Shown one piece after another: positions 22,960-35,264 of a stretch of DNA of 64,000 bases; the stretch's first letter is position 1, and every line of letters starts with the position of its first letter. The DNA is from Mytilisepta virgata (Eukaryota > Mollusca > Bivalvia > Mytilida > Mytilidae): positions 92,463,539 to 92,527,538 of the forward strand of contig CM051519.1 of NCBI GenBank assembly GCA_028015205.1, read 5' to 3'. A program made the translations under genes and the position numbers. The notes beneath the pieces are model-generated. The model made no database searches and had not been told where the DNA came from. It saw only the letters and a list, made by a program, of their open reading frames with translations.

Positions 22960-25080
22960 ATGTACTTATCTGGCTTTAACTTTTTACCTTAAATTTTTAT
23001 GGAAATTTTAAACGTCAGATGCAAATAACCATCAAAGCAATTGCTTCCTTAAACGGTACATTATGTGCGTGATCCTAAATTTTGAATCTGTATTGCGCAA
23101 GTTTTGTAAATCTAAAATAAATTCGTTCTACTAAGAAAAACATGACAAGGGGAAAATTGAATTTGTCTTCATTATTTCCTTGTTTATTTTGAAGTATTGA
23201 CTGAACATTAATGTTTTTTTTAGGGTCATACTAAAATTGACTTTTAAGATTTAAAAGAAATCCAAATGCATTATCCTCAATAAATTTAAAATTAGGATAT
23301 AAATTCAAAACTCTATAAAAAATATTGCCTTTTATCAAAGGATGTTGGGTATCCAACACGATAAAGTTCTTTGGAATTGTTTATCTTTTAGCACTTTAAA
23401 AAATCCAGGCATTTGTTCTTAATTTATTACTAACTGAGAATTCTTTTTTGCATTATGAAGTGAATTTTCTCCATTATACTTATCTGACCTCCATTATACT
23501 TATCTGACCTATAGAAACTAATATGAAAACATTATCCCTTGATAACAACAATAAAGGAAGAGTATTATTATGTTTGGAAAATTCCTTAATTTAATTTTTC
23601 GTAACTTTGGGTTTTAATTTTGACTTCAACTGAAATATAAGGAATACATATTTATTTAGATATAATTTGACATTTCTTTATTCAATCATAAAATGCAAGT
23701 TAACTAATAGTATGATTCTAATTTGGCTTTTCAAACTTACAAATCAGACAAGAGGCGGGACATTAATAATAGGACAATACTTTTTTAATATTTTTATTCA
23801 TGTTTTGTTTCCATAAATAAACAACAAAATGAACAAAATGGATAACAAGAAAGGTCAACAATGACATACCAATCAATCAACGTCACCCAAAAGCCAGAAC
23901 CCATGACAAAAATAAACAGAAAGGAGATTCAGGATAGTCTGGCTTGGTACAGACACTTTATAGTGGTGGGTTTAAATCGGTTTTATAGGTAACCAAACAT
24001 CTCCCTATCTATCCTAACACTCTGTTGTATAAAACATACTATAAAACTCAATACAGTATAATTACCAACAGAATGATCGCTTACTAGAACTGCAAAATTT
24101 AGACACTACATAATTTAGATAGGTCAGGATGTGCTCATTTTAACTGTAAAACTAGTTACGGCTCCCATAGCTGCTAGTCAGATACTATCGCTCTATTAAA
24201 CGAAAAAATCAGAAAGGACACTCCAATAAAGTGTTTAATGATATATGGTCATAGAGTTCAATAGAAATCGGCATTATTCGTGAGAGGCCACTATAAATCT
24301 AAAGTCTTCGAATCATTGGGAGAAAGAGCAATTTTTAAAGAATTACACAAAATTTCAAATTTGTAGCCTTGCTGTGAAAAGATCTAAGGTAAATTCGAAG
24401 TTTCTGTGGATTATTTGCGCGACTTTTGCATTCACGATATTACAATAGAAACTATGATATGAAAGCCGGGTATATATCTAAAAGATATTGATATCTACTA
24501 TAAAACTGTTTAAATGCATGTACAATATAGCAGGTTGTAAAATCTATAACCATGTAATAGAAATTTTTTAGTAATCGTATGGTTTCGATCGTTAAATTAT
24601 TCTAACATTGAGCAAATTTGTGCAAAACGTACAAGCTGTGATATATTCACACCATACGATGGTGTCCATACGATTGTGTCACAGGCACGTTTCTGTCAAG
24701 AAAGAGGAAGTTAATATTTGGAAAATTAAAGCCGCCCCTTTATGTTTGTTTACGGTTACTTACCATATTTTATTTGTTATTGTTTTACAAATGTATAAAT
24801 AAAATAGTTTACAAGTTTCTAAGTGATATGCCCCCTGAGACGACATCATGTGCAAAACGTCATTTCCAGATTTTAAAATCTTCTATTTTACTTAAAATAT
24901 TAACATGTGTATTAGAATGGAGCCAACAGTATTGTATTTTAATACTTACATAAATTTTGATTTTTTAATTGCAAATGTCCGTTTACTGGCTCCGCTTACG
25001 CATCGATGGTAAATTTGCAACCATCTTATCCACAGTTGATGCCGACAAATATTAAAATACAATACAGTTATTTCCTAAAT
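22960..25080. other. Gene-free stretch
   Basis: No supported gene. There is a short direct duplication of CTCCATTATACTTATCTGAC near 23470-23510. The rest is AT-rich with spurious short ORFs only. Confidence 0.45.
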
Positions 25081-25084
25081 TGAA

Positions 25085-25290
25085 AAGCGGAGTTGAAGTC
25101 ACAACCTTATTTTCTCAATTTTCTAAGATCCGCGGGGCACAAGTTTAGAAAATCAAAATTATAAAACCTTATTGCACTGCTATTCTATAGAAATTAACTT
25201 CCTAAATCCTGAAGTGAAGGCGGTGTTGATGTCACAAGAATGTGCGACGGACGGGCGGACAGACATTCCGATGAAAAAACAAAACCGCAA
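25085..25290 (+). repeat. Partial copy of the 15.2-19.2 kb element family
   Basis: GTCACAACCTTATTTTCTCAATTTTC, AAAACCTTATTGCAC and the ACGGACGGGCGGACAGACAT-like block match the array units and the segment near 18470 of the larger element. There is no coding potential. Confidence 0.55.
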
Positions 25291-25898
25291 AAAAAAAATG
25301 ATGGGGTTAAACCGGTTTCATAGGATCCAAACCCTTCCCTTATAGACTCATTCCATGACATTGACAGTGTTTTTGACATGCTTTAGTCTACCCACGGCCA
25401 ACAATCGAAAGTTTCAAAAAGCAACCCTTCATAAAAGTGATTTAAAGATTCATCTGAATGTAGCTAATTTCAGTTTCAGAATTTGATTACAAATTTCATG
25501 TCAGATGATTGTGTACATGTGTTGAGAAAATAGTTCAGGTCTATTTTTAGCCAGTGTTACCTTTGACATAGTGACATCGAAATGGATCGGATTCTTTCTG
25601 TCGTGGAGGTTAACAGTCCGACTAAGGTTGTTCAATGATTTAACATTTCAAATGTTATCAAGAGAATAGCATTTGCTCTATTCCGGACGCCGTTCATCAA
25701 ACTACAAGAATATTGCATTTAAAACCAGAATAACAATAACAAATTATATCTGCCTAAACAATTTACTTGATTAAAAATGTTCTTGATGATGTGGCAGGAC
25801 GCTTATACGAACTTACTAACGGAAGCTGATGGTCCTACTTTCATTGATGACGCATAAAATACTAAAAATTATTAATTTGGCTAAAGGCTGTTATTGAA

Positions 25899-26725
25899 AC
25901 ACAGAAGTAAAGTCAAGAAATACCAAAGAGATATTCGAAAGAGGGGAAACATGGAACAACTGACACACTAAAAACTTATGAACCTACCGGGAGAAGACTC
26001 AGGTGCTCCGGAAAAGTAAGCAGTCTCTACTTCCTGCAGGACACATGCCTGGGGTCTCATGTCAAATCCAGTATAAGGAAGGGATAACATCAAAGGAACA
26101 GGTCCATTTTCATTTGGGAAACAGTTTTTTCATACCTCTCAACCAAGTCATGATGACGTCCATAAAACTTTAATAAGGATGACTCCAACTTAGGAGCAAC
26201 ATACCCCTGTCTGAGCAACTTTTCTGTCAGGAGCCGGGCTCTGCCCAGGAAGTCCATGTATATATCACAAGCTCTGGAATAACCTATCAGTTGTGAAATA
26301 TATACTCCAGACGCTTCTTGATTATTGCCGCTCAAAAATGGGAAGTTGACGATTGGAACGCAGTCTTCCCGTTTGTCGTAAAGTTTTGTATTCAACCTTC
26401 CTCTGGTGTCAATTTCGAGGTGAAGGTTAAGATGCAGACTTGGTGGTGTCTGTGGTATCCTTAATTTCGAGCTCATTTGAGATGTAAGAAATTCGCAAAA
26501 CGTGAATTGTTGAGTGATAAAACATCATCTATTTAGCGGAAGCTGAAATTAAAGGTACGGGCTAGCTTCTTCTGTCCTTCCTTAAGAAGCCCTTGAAGGA
26601 AGTCTGCCTCATATGAGTAAAGGAACAAGTCGGCTAGGAGTGGCGCACGATTAGTGCCCATAGGAATGCCAATGGTCTGTTGGAAAACACGTCCACCAAA
26701 TTGAACAAATATGTTGTCAATCAAA
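25899..26725 (-). pseudogene. Reverse-transcriptase retroelement, longest readable copy
   Basis: The minus strand shows GGRVFQQTIGIPMGTNRAPL then LLADLFLYSYEADFL (26533-26724), followed in another frame by LNLHLEIDTRGRLNTKLYDK, VYISQLIGYSRACDIYMDF and KFYGRHHDLVERYEKTVSQM (26090-26476), and the shared 3' tail down to about 25899. A frame change and a missing stretch at 26476-26533 (where RYIDDVLS should be) break it. The element is 5'-truncated just past the IDNIFVQFGG segment. It is not functional. Confidence 0.7.
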
Positions 26726-26929
26726 AATTCAATCAGGACAATTTCGTCCTGTGTATATTTATCTTGTTAAATTTTGAGTGGTTTTTAACAAAGTATGATT
26801 TATCTCTACCAATGACAACATATACTCTTGGTATCAAAGAATGTTATATTAATTTAAATATTTTAATATTCTGTAGACTTAAAATCATCGTATTAATTCT
26901 TCAGAAATTAACTGATCGAGTAATGAAAT

Positions 26930-27838
26930 AGATTGTAAAGATCAAGATGAACCCTCCTGTAACGATATGCGATACATGGCATTTAATGATGGGAGTGCTA
27001 TATGAATTTTTTCACACGTACAATGGTATGTAATTTACATGCAGAAATTGGCACGCACATCATTATAAAGAGTATATTCACTACAAGAATTACACTTTAC
27101 AAAAGATTTCTAGGAAGTGGACTTTAATATTCAGACATGACATTTTACCACTGGACTCTTTCTTTGTAATTTCACTCAATATCCGTTTTTCCTCACAGTT
27201 GAAATATTCTAGACAGCATAATATCTTATCCTTACCATTGTCGGTCTTAAATCTCGCACACAACAGGTATATTATTATTCAAATGAATGAAATGCATCCC
27301 AAACGTTTGGAAACACATTTCCAATTCCAAAATGCTTAAGAAACAAAGTACAATTCACAGATAATACAACTAAGCTGTACAAAACCGGCACACAATACAA
27401 CAGCTTCAATTGTCCGTTCTTCATATTGGTCGCTGATACCTGAATATAGTAAATAGTACCTGAAACTAAATATTACTGTACAACTGCTAATCCAGAAAAT
27501 AGTTGACGCATGTAACGAACCAGTTTCTTCTCCGGTAATAACGTGCACTGTGGGTAATAGTGAACAAAATGAACATAATGGACGTTTGAGTTCGTTATGG
27601 GTAAGACTTAATATTTTAGTGCATTTTCCGACTATGCAATAAGTACCAAAAAATTACATGGAAATGAGGGATTGAGAATACATGTATGTATAAAATTACA
27701 GACTTAATCTATACATTCGTGTTTTACATACATACCTCTATTTAGTTTAAAATGGTTTTTATTTAACATTTGATTTAGACAGATTCCATTCTTAGCAAAA
27801 AGAAAATAGACCTTGTGTAAGAAATACACATGTACCAC
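26930..27838. other. Gene-free stretch
   Basis: No gene, RNA or clear repeat recognised; only short random ORFs. Confidence 0.4.
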
Positions 27839-28234
27839 TTAAGGATGTTCGCTGCTCAGTTGCAAAATAACAAGCTCTTCATAACACTGGTAAATAGTGA
27901 TAGTGGAATAATAAAGAACTAAAAGAGCAAAAAAAAAGATAGGTCCGTTTGCTCATTATCGAGATATAAGCCATTGAAAATCTGGCGGGAAAATATGCTC
28001 TCTTGATTTTACATAGCTTTACCATTGACAATGCTTATTTCTCACATACCATTAAATAATAACAAGGATTTTATAAGAATTTTGCAAATGGCTTATTATT
28101 CTGCATGCAAAAGACTTATGAAAAGAAAAATGGGTTTTAGCGAGAAATATAATTTATGGCATTCAAATGGATAAAACCAGATGATTCTGAAAATCTGACA
28201 AAAATTCAAAAACATGACCAGCGAACATCCTTAA
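27839..28234. mobile_element. MITE with TTAA target duplication
   Basis: The ends are perfect inverted repeats, TTAAGGATGTTCGCTG at 27839-27854 and CAGCGAACATCCTTAA at 28219-28234. Taking TTAA as the target duplication leaves a 12-bp terminal repeat GGATGTTCGCTG. The 388-bp interior has no ORF. TTAA duplication is typical of piggyBac-type transposition, but family membership cannot be shown from the ends alone. Confidence 0.75.
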
Positions 28235-28655
28235 AATAATTTTTGGATCAAATAATTTTATTTTGTCTTCATCATTGAGTTTGGAAAATACCAAAGCAAT
28301 TTTGAATTGCATCAATGTTTTCGTTGTGTTCTGTAGATTCGCATTGTGTAAATTTCATAATACTGGAAGATTCTATTCCGTAATTTTTCAACATATTAAA
28401 TGTCGTGTGTAAATTATTTATCCTGCAATCAAGCCATTTCCGGTCTATTAAAAAGGGTAGAATAAACTTTAGTCGTATTAGGTCAATGACCTAATAAAGT
28501 CTAATGGTACTTGTTTACATGAAGAGCGCGAGGAGCGTTGCGAATGTACCAGATGACGTCGTGGCGTTTCCCGCGTTTTCACTGCCGTTGAATTTCAACT
28601 TCAAACGTAATTTTAAGGCATTTTACGCATCTAAAGGGGATTGCAGGATAAAGAT

Positions 28656-28798
28656 AATACAAAGTCATTGTCGGAAAATATAAAATTTATTTGGCCTCGC
28701 TGCGAAACAGGGGAAAAAGCTCACTAAAGCTCGCATTTTCTCATGTTTCTAAAGCTCGACCAAATAAATTTTATATTTTCCGACAATGACTATGTATT
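28656..28798. repeat. Hairpin with ~38-bp arms
   Basis: The left arm 28656-28694 (CATTGTCGGAAAATATAAAA, TTTATTTGG) pairs with 28760-28798 (CCAAATAAATTTTATATTTT, CCGACAATG) with one or two mismatches, around a 65-bp loop. An independent 19-bp palindrome, ATTAGGTCAATGACCTAAT, lies at 28477-28495. Together they may mark a small palindromic element. Confidence 0.65.
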
Positions 28799-28799
28799 G

Positions 28800-29575
28800 T
28801 ATATTTATTTACCCAATTTCAAACTCCGACCATGCATTAGATAAACCTTGATAAAATTGAATCAGTTTAGTTTTTTGTATTATATTACTATTATATTACT
28901 TATACCTTTTCTCCAGGAACACCGATTTCAAAATATTATTCATACTCTTAAATTACAGTCACCAATAATTATATACAGCACACTGGTTTTTATTTTTCTC
29001 ATTACCAGAGTAACACATCAAAATGTTATTGTAATTTGTTTTCTTGATCATTTACACACATTATGAGTTTGTTTTATCTGATTCTGTTGTCACAACAAAA
29101 TTGTGCGCTACATGCGTATCCATTGACGTATAACATGTATAAATTTTCATAAATGAGAGAAGCCAGAAAACCTAGGATTACCCAGGAAAAACTACAACCT
29201 TCCTTCCTAAACCAATTCTTGTCATTCAAGATCACGTTCAAACAGGTGTACTCACATGAATATTTCATGAATTTCAATAATGTTATAAAAGAGGTCTCCA
29301 GCATATGGTGTTTTGATAAACCAATTACAGGCTTTGGGGAAAGTAAATATTGGCATAGGAAATGTACTAAAGAGGACTTTTGCTTGTGGTTGTTTTTTTG
29401 TCTTCCCCGGTTATCTATCTAATGGATTTCGTTTTTTTTTTTGGTTCGCTCCTTGGGTATTAGTCCTCTTTATACTAGTGTCATGGGAAAATTCTAATGT
29501 GTATATAAGGTGAACTGTTTTATTTAGGAAACGACATAGGGTTGAAGACACTAGACAATATTTTTCAATTTTATT
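28800..29575. other. Gene-free stretch before unit C
   Basis: No gene is recognised. The block at 29385-29470 (TGGTTGTTTTTTTGTCTTCC, TTTGGTTCGCTCCTTGGGTAT) resembles 14650-14730 and is probably an interspersed-repeat tail. Confidence 0.4.
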
Positions 29576-29899
29576 TTATTTTATTTAGGGACACAAATTC
29601 GAGTTAAGATTAAAATACAAAAATAGATTATAAAATGTTTAGTTTGTAAACTCTGTATCAAAACAAATGGATATGAAATAAAATTTATGACAAAAACATT
29701 GCACCTCCAAAATGAACAGACCAAAGATAGACATCCGATGGTTACAACGTGATCTTCAAAGAACGGGGAAACTCTACACCAAGGCAAAATTACAGGGTAT
29801 AACTCACTCAGTGGAAATAACACTATGTTCACGTGATTAAGATCTGATGCAGTGTCACGATGGCTATAAAAAATATATATGGAAACACTTCAGTGACAA

Positions 29900-29905
29900 T
29901 TTAAT
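29900..29905 (-). terminator. Candidate variant polyadenylation signal of gene C
   Basis: TTTAAT on plus reads ATTAAA on minus, 72 bp past the stop. It sits at the position aligned with AATAAA in D (40533-40538) and E (50118-50123) and with ATTAAA in F (59306-59311). Confidence 0.45.
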
Positions 29906-29976
29906 GAAAATACAATATAAACATACAAAACTTCACCAGAGACAGAGGACAAAATGGATTTTTAAGACACAAAAAG

Positions 29977-31415
29977 CTAAGATTTGTAATCGTTCTTAAG
30001 AACCCTGCCACTACGACACACTTTACTGCAACCGACAGTAACGCAGTATCTGTTTGTTCCACACTCCTTGTGGGTGTCACATTGTATTTTACATCCAGCT
30101 CCAATGACAGCAGATGATCCACCAATAATACCAGACGTTCTTATTGAACCTCCTGGGATAATATCAACTCCTCTTATCAAACCACTACCAGATCTACCAG
30201 TAACAGCATCAACTGCATCAACTAGTCCGTCACCTATAACTCTTCCTACGGTTCTCAGAATTGCCTTGTCGGAAATTCCTACATGTCCACCAACTAAACG
30301 TCCGCTCCCAGCGTGAATTTCAGTTTTGCATGTACTGCCACATTTGGTGTGAACGCATATATATCCAGTAGCACACTGTTTGTCAGTATCACATTCATAA
30401 TGGCAGCCAGTACCACCAGATATATGTCCAAGAGAAGTTGCTCCTATTGACCCAGCCCTACCGGATCCTCCAATAACTCTGCGAGATCCTCCAATAATTA
30501 AGTCGTCACCACCAATGAAGCCATCAATGCCACCGGTACCAGCATGCAATAAGTCTTTGCCTCCACCTCCGGTTTTGATTACTCTTCTTGATGACACTAC
30601 ATCTATTGTGTCTAATCCAGGAGCTCTAATACTATCTATGCTTGAAATTCTTCGGGATGTAGACCCGATAGAACCAACGATTCCCAAAACTGGTACTACG
30701 CAGTATGTTGCACACGGTCCGATGCTAGAACTGCAACATTTTTTGCTGCCTGGGCAATCGTAGTCACTTGAACAGTCTGAGCAAATACCTACTTCTCCTG
30801 CATTGAACGGACATTTTCCTTTCTTAGATTTTGTTGTATATGCTACAGAAAACAAACAAATGGCGATTTAGTGTTATAATATTTTTGTTTCATGTACGTT
30901 ATTTTCAACGGCAGATAAGCATGTTGCCTGAGAAAAGTAGTATTTAAGAGAATATTTATAGTTAGGCATTTCAGGGTGAAATTATGAAGTTTGGAAAATT
31001 ATGTAAAATTATGATAATAGTTATACACAATATGTTAACGTTGCTTTATGTAAAGTTTCTAACTATAAATGAATTACATCTGATTTCAAATACATTCTCT
31101 GCGAATGAGGCTATATTTTGGAACTTTTTAAACCATCAACTTTAAAAATTGCAAAAGTGGAAATTGAGAAATGTTTTGCGATAGCAACGTTTAATAATTG
31201 TTATTTATTAAAAAAAAATGAAGTTAGTTATGCAGAAGTCTATTATTTCAATGCACTGTCTATATGAATATTTCAGCAAATTAAATCTCATTAGCTGAAA
31301 ACCAGAAAAGTGGCAAATTAGACATTATTTCATGTTTAACTGTATAAAATGTTAGACGTTTACCTGCCAAAGATACTGTTACCAAGGATAAAAACAGGAT
31401 TTGGAACTTGACCAT
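29977..31415 (-). CDS. Gene C: secreted WAP-domain, glycine-rich protein, linker-deleted copy
   Basis: The exons are 31364-31415 (signal peptide MVKFQILFLSLVTVSLA) and 29977-30842, joined in phase 1, giving 305 residues. The WAP domain is at residues 25-68 with all eight cysteines (AYTTKSKKGKCPF start, KKCCSSSIGPC core). The middle six-Cys module is at about 164-189 and the C-terminal module at about 268-293, both with spacing 3-5-5-4-3. The tail is RSGRVLKNDYKS. Compared with D, E and F it lacks about 47 linker residues in frame: KDLLHAGTGGIDGF replaces the stretch that holds GGTDSIIGGGSRRVIETVD and the KSGKLGQ segment. All cysteines, splice sites and the promoter are intact, so it is likely functional. 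Confidence 0.84.
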
Positions 31416-32149
31416 TCTGATGTTTAACCTGTATTTCGTTTGTAATGTTATCCTGAAATATACATAGCAGAAGTATTATATTACGAGTCTTTGCATTCTA
31501 TATACAAAATCTAATGACCCATGATTTGGCCATATATTTCGGTATAGAATTAAAGTTAAATGATGACCAGAATGAATTAAATCATACTTCTATTTCATAT
31601 ATATATTGATGATAAATTAAAAATATTCCTGATAAAAAAAAATCATAAGAAAAGGTAAAATATAACAAAATGTTTAAATAAAGTCTCTTTCGTAATTTCG
31701 GCTACATATTTTCGACCAAAAGATAGGACCAAAAAGAAATACTTAGTATCAATGCATGTTTTACACCGCTTTCATTCTAAAACGCTTAACAAGACAAGAC
31801 TTATTAAGAGAAATTATTTAACGGAAGAATTTCAGAATGTGTTCTCCTGTGAAAAGACATGGAATGCAATTCAGTCATTTAGCTAGGAAATTAATGCATC
31901 TACTCATTATCAAATACTTCAAGTAACTCGGCATCGAAAATGCTTGGTGAATGATAATAATGTCTCAGTCAGAATCAAAGTTTTGTAAATTTTATATCAA
32001 TATGTCAATATGAGTACACGAAATTCGAACAGTTTCTGTGTTTACATCTAGCTTTAATTTTGGGCTGCAGATGAATACAAACTTATAAATATTTATATTT
32101 TAAATAACATTTGTTTAAATAAAAAACTAAAATAAATTCCGTGTCTTAC

Positions 32150-32212
32150 CTTTGTTACTTGTTTAATTATCTGTCTTTTGTGTTTGTATAATGTTCAAAA
32201 TTCTCTTTTATA
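32150..32212 (-). promoter_or_regulatory. Gene C TATA box and non-coding first exon
   Basis: TATAAAAGAG lies at 32203-32212, with first-exon end AACAAAG|GTAAGACACGG (last base 32150). The upstream block contains CATAAACAAGGAAATATACG, AAACCACAACTTGATAAATT and AAAGGTCA at 32296-32303. This block is nearly identical in D, E and F. Confidence 0.72.
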
Positions 32213-32879
32213 CCCATTTTTCTGCAGTTATTGCACCATAAACAAGGAAATATACGACAAACCACAACTTGATAAATTGCATAAACCTAATCATTAAAGG
32301 TCATATGTAAATTATTTATTTATCAAAGTTCAAACTTAGAAATCCCAAATTTTTCATGTTTTTATAGCATGCATTTTGTGCAACGAAGCGAAACCTGTTT
32401 CCTTAACCAGTACATTATTATGTATATCTGAAAATTTGTTTTTGTATTACGCAAGTTTTGTAAGAAAAATGACAATCAAATCCTCAGATATGCTCTGTTA
32501 AAATACTTGTATCTATAGGAGACATTCTTATTTGTTTTAGTTGTATTAAACTTTAATATAATTCTACAAAGATTTGTTAGGACTAACTGAGCACTATTGA
32601 CCTCTGTATCAAATTCGTTTGGATCACCTAAATATTATTACCGAAAAGAAAATTACTTGCACTGTCATATTATCTTATCTGTATTTAAAATAAGGATGCA
32701 TGTTTAATTGGGAGTAAAAACGAACATTCTTCAATCAAAAACAGCAGTCACAATAGTGAATTGTTTAACAAGAATCAGCGATTGACCACCAATTTAAAAA
32801 GCTGTGGTTGTTATTCATAGCATTTCCTACATAACTACATGACCATATTTATTATACTTTTGTACTTTTCGTCACAGTT

Positions 32880-33260
32880 GCCTGTAAGCAGTGAAGTTCG
32901 ATTACGATTTTAATTTAAAAGGACTGCATTTTCTGTAGAAGGTCATTGGCTCTATCCGGGTACACCTGAAACCAAATTGCAAGACCTTATTGACACCATT
33001 TGTAATGGTCAGGATAGAAGATACTAGTCCTCGGTTCATCCAATTAGGTATACGAAAAGTGGCCGTGTCGTGTTGTTGGTGAGCATAGACTAAAATTCCG
33101 CTGTTGCAACCGCCAAGTGGATAGGGATTAGCATAATTTGTTTTTTCCCAATCCACAGTAAATTAATAACTTTAAAATGATTTCCTTCCTCCACCAATAA
33201 AAACTGGTCGCTTCAACTTTTGTCCCACGTCAAAAACGTTTGGTGAAAAATCAAACATTA
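32880..33260 (+). repeat. SINE relic in unit C
   Basis: The phrases AGTTCGATTACGATTTTAAT, AAGGTCATTGGCTCTATCCGGGTAC and TTCCTCCACCAATAAAAACTGGTCGC match the body of the intact SINE at 53049-53307, with much divergence. Homologous relics lie at about 43810-44230 (unit D) and 53700-54110 (unit E), so this insertion predates the segmental duplications. Confidence 0.55.
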
Positions 33261-34754
33261 AGATGTGGAGAAAAATTCAGGATTAAATATTGGTTAGTTA
33301 GTATTTTATATTCAGAACTCCAACACAGTGTTGTTCGATGTCATTTATCTAGTGTTTATAACAATTATATTTCTTAAACTTTGTTCATTGTTAGTTTTTA
33401 AACAAGAGGCAGAGAAGATAAGGAAATCTAATTGACATAGGTTTAGATCTATTCGAAACACACTAAAAATTAGGTATGTTTCCAAACAGCTCATGCAACA
33501 ATAAAAAAACTAGGAAAATAAATGGAAATAGTGAACTGTCAAAAGGGGCATGTATTTGTTTTTGTTAGTCTTGTGTATTTTGTACATTTATGTCGTTTTA
33601 TGCCCCTTTTGACAGCTCACCATTTCCATTTATTTTCCTCGTTTTCTATTCTAAACAAAGTATTTATTTTGTACATGTACTTATTTTTTTTTATTTTAAT
33701 ATTCTGTGGTCACGAATTCATCATATTAATTCATCAGAAATTAATAATGCAATGCTCGGAGAAATTGTAGGGATCACGATTGCCGCTTACGTCAATATAC
33801 TATGAAACACTTATTATTCACGATGCACCAATTATCGTGGATTTTAAGGACATATCAATCCATGAATTTAAGACCCTAATGAAATCTTATGTTTTTATTA
33901 TGCATGGTCATCTATACGTTAGAATTAATCAAATTGAAAATAAACAATAACAATCCAAAGATACTAATATTAGATATAGTAAATTTATACTATGCTGTAT
34001 ATGACGCATTTCAATGAGTTACCTCTCATCAGCAGCATTAAAACCGAAACATTTGTAAGACCAAAAATCAAACATTGATTATGCAGTTCATTATCTTCTA
34101 TTTTTTTTAATTTTTTGCCAATTGAAATACAATTTAATTTGAAAGTTGTGTTGTATCTGTATAACTGTTTCCGGTATACAGTAGTACAGTTAGGTCAATT
34201 ACGATGCAGAAACTGACAAACACAAATATTATAAACATTCAGACAGCACAGGAATTACAAGAACACTTGACTCGGAAAGTGAGCTTTTGAAATGTTCCTG
34301 ACAACATAATATTTAATCCTTACCATTATCAAAATCAAATCTAAAAATCTCAAAAAAATAACAAGGAAAAGAGCCTTGTTTTTGCCTCGGGGGAGGAGGG
34401 AGTAACTTGACCATTTTATGACGGGGATGCGTCGGTGGACTTGAAATCCCTACCTAAAATTACATACCCGAAATTATCCAAAAATAATAGCATTTGTTAT
34501 GAAAAAAATGGATAGACCTGAATCCTCCTCAGTGCTTTATAAAAATCTGCAGAAATTTTTAAAATCCTCACCGGAATTCCCCAGAGTGTTAGAAAATCCT
34601 GACCCTAAATCTCCGCCGGCTTTGTAAAATCTTGACCCGTATTTTCCGCACGTCTCTCTAGCATTGGGTTACCCCCCGCCCTGGGGTATATACATATATA
34701 ACAATATACACATCTAATCAGTAGAATATTTTATTTTAAGATATTATTATTATA

Positions 34755-34934
34755 GTATTAATGAATGGGTGTTTTCATAATGGCCCTGTTATATGTCCAA
34801 GGTCTGTAATAATGGCCTGAGGGTTGCTGTAATGGCCCGAGGCAACGCCGAGGGCCATTACTGCATCAGAAGGCCATTATTACAGACCGAGGACATATAA
34901 CAGGGCCATTATGAAAACACCCATTTCTTAATAC
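34755..34934. repeat. 180-bp near-perfect palindrome
   Basis: The left half runs GTATTAATGAATGGGTGTTT, then TCATAATGGCCCTGTTATAT and GTCTGTAATAATGGCC. The right half is its reverse complement, ending AAACACCCATTTCTTAATAC. An inner stem, TGTAATGGCCCGAGG / CGAGGGCCATTACTG, sits at the tip. About 85 bp can pair on each side. A related sequence (TGTAATGGCCCGGTTATTATG) follows at 35160-35215, suggesting 34755-35225 is a single arm of an element like the next entry. Confidence 0.8.
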
Positions 34935-35264
34935 TTTTATTAACCAGTTTGTATATAGCATTTGCATTAATCCGAATAGCACAAATATAATGGTAAGTAA
35001 GCAAAACCTGTGAGAACAGTTTTAAAGATTAATTTCGGATAGTTTTTTTCAAAAATATGTTTTAAAATGTTCTAGTTTGCTCATCCTGAAATTTCCAAGT
35101 GGAGTATTAAAAAAAGCAGCCATTTTGAAAAAGCCGTAATAACCGGTTATTATGAAAAAAATTCTGTAATGGCCCGGTTATTATGAACAAAATGCTGTAA
35201 TGGCCCTGCTGTAATGCATTCATTTTGCTCATAAAGATAAGGCATTTTTAACGTATTTTACCAT

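Noticed and set aside
29153..29513. Overlapping ORFs of 89 and 66 codons
   Set aside because: No domain, signal peptide or splice context; the second half runs into an interspersed-repeat tail.
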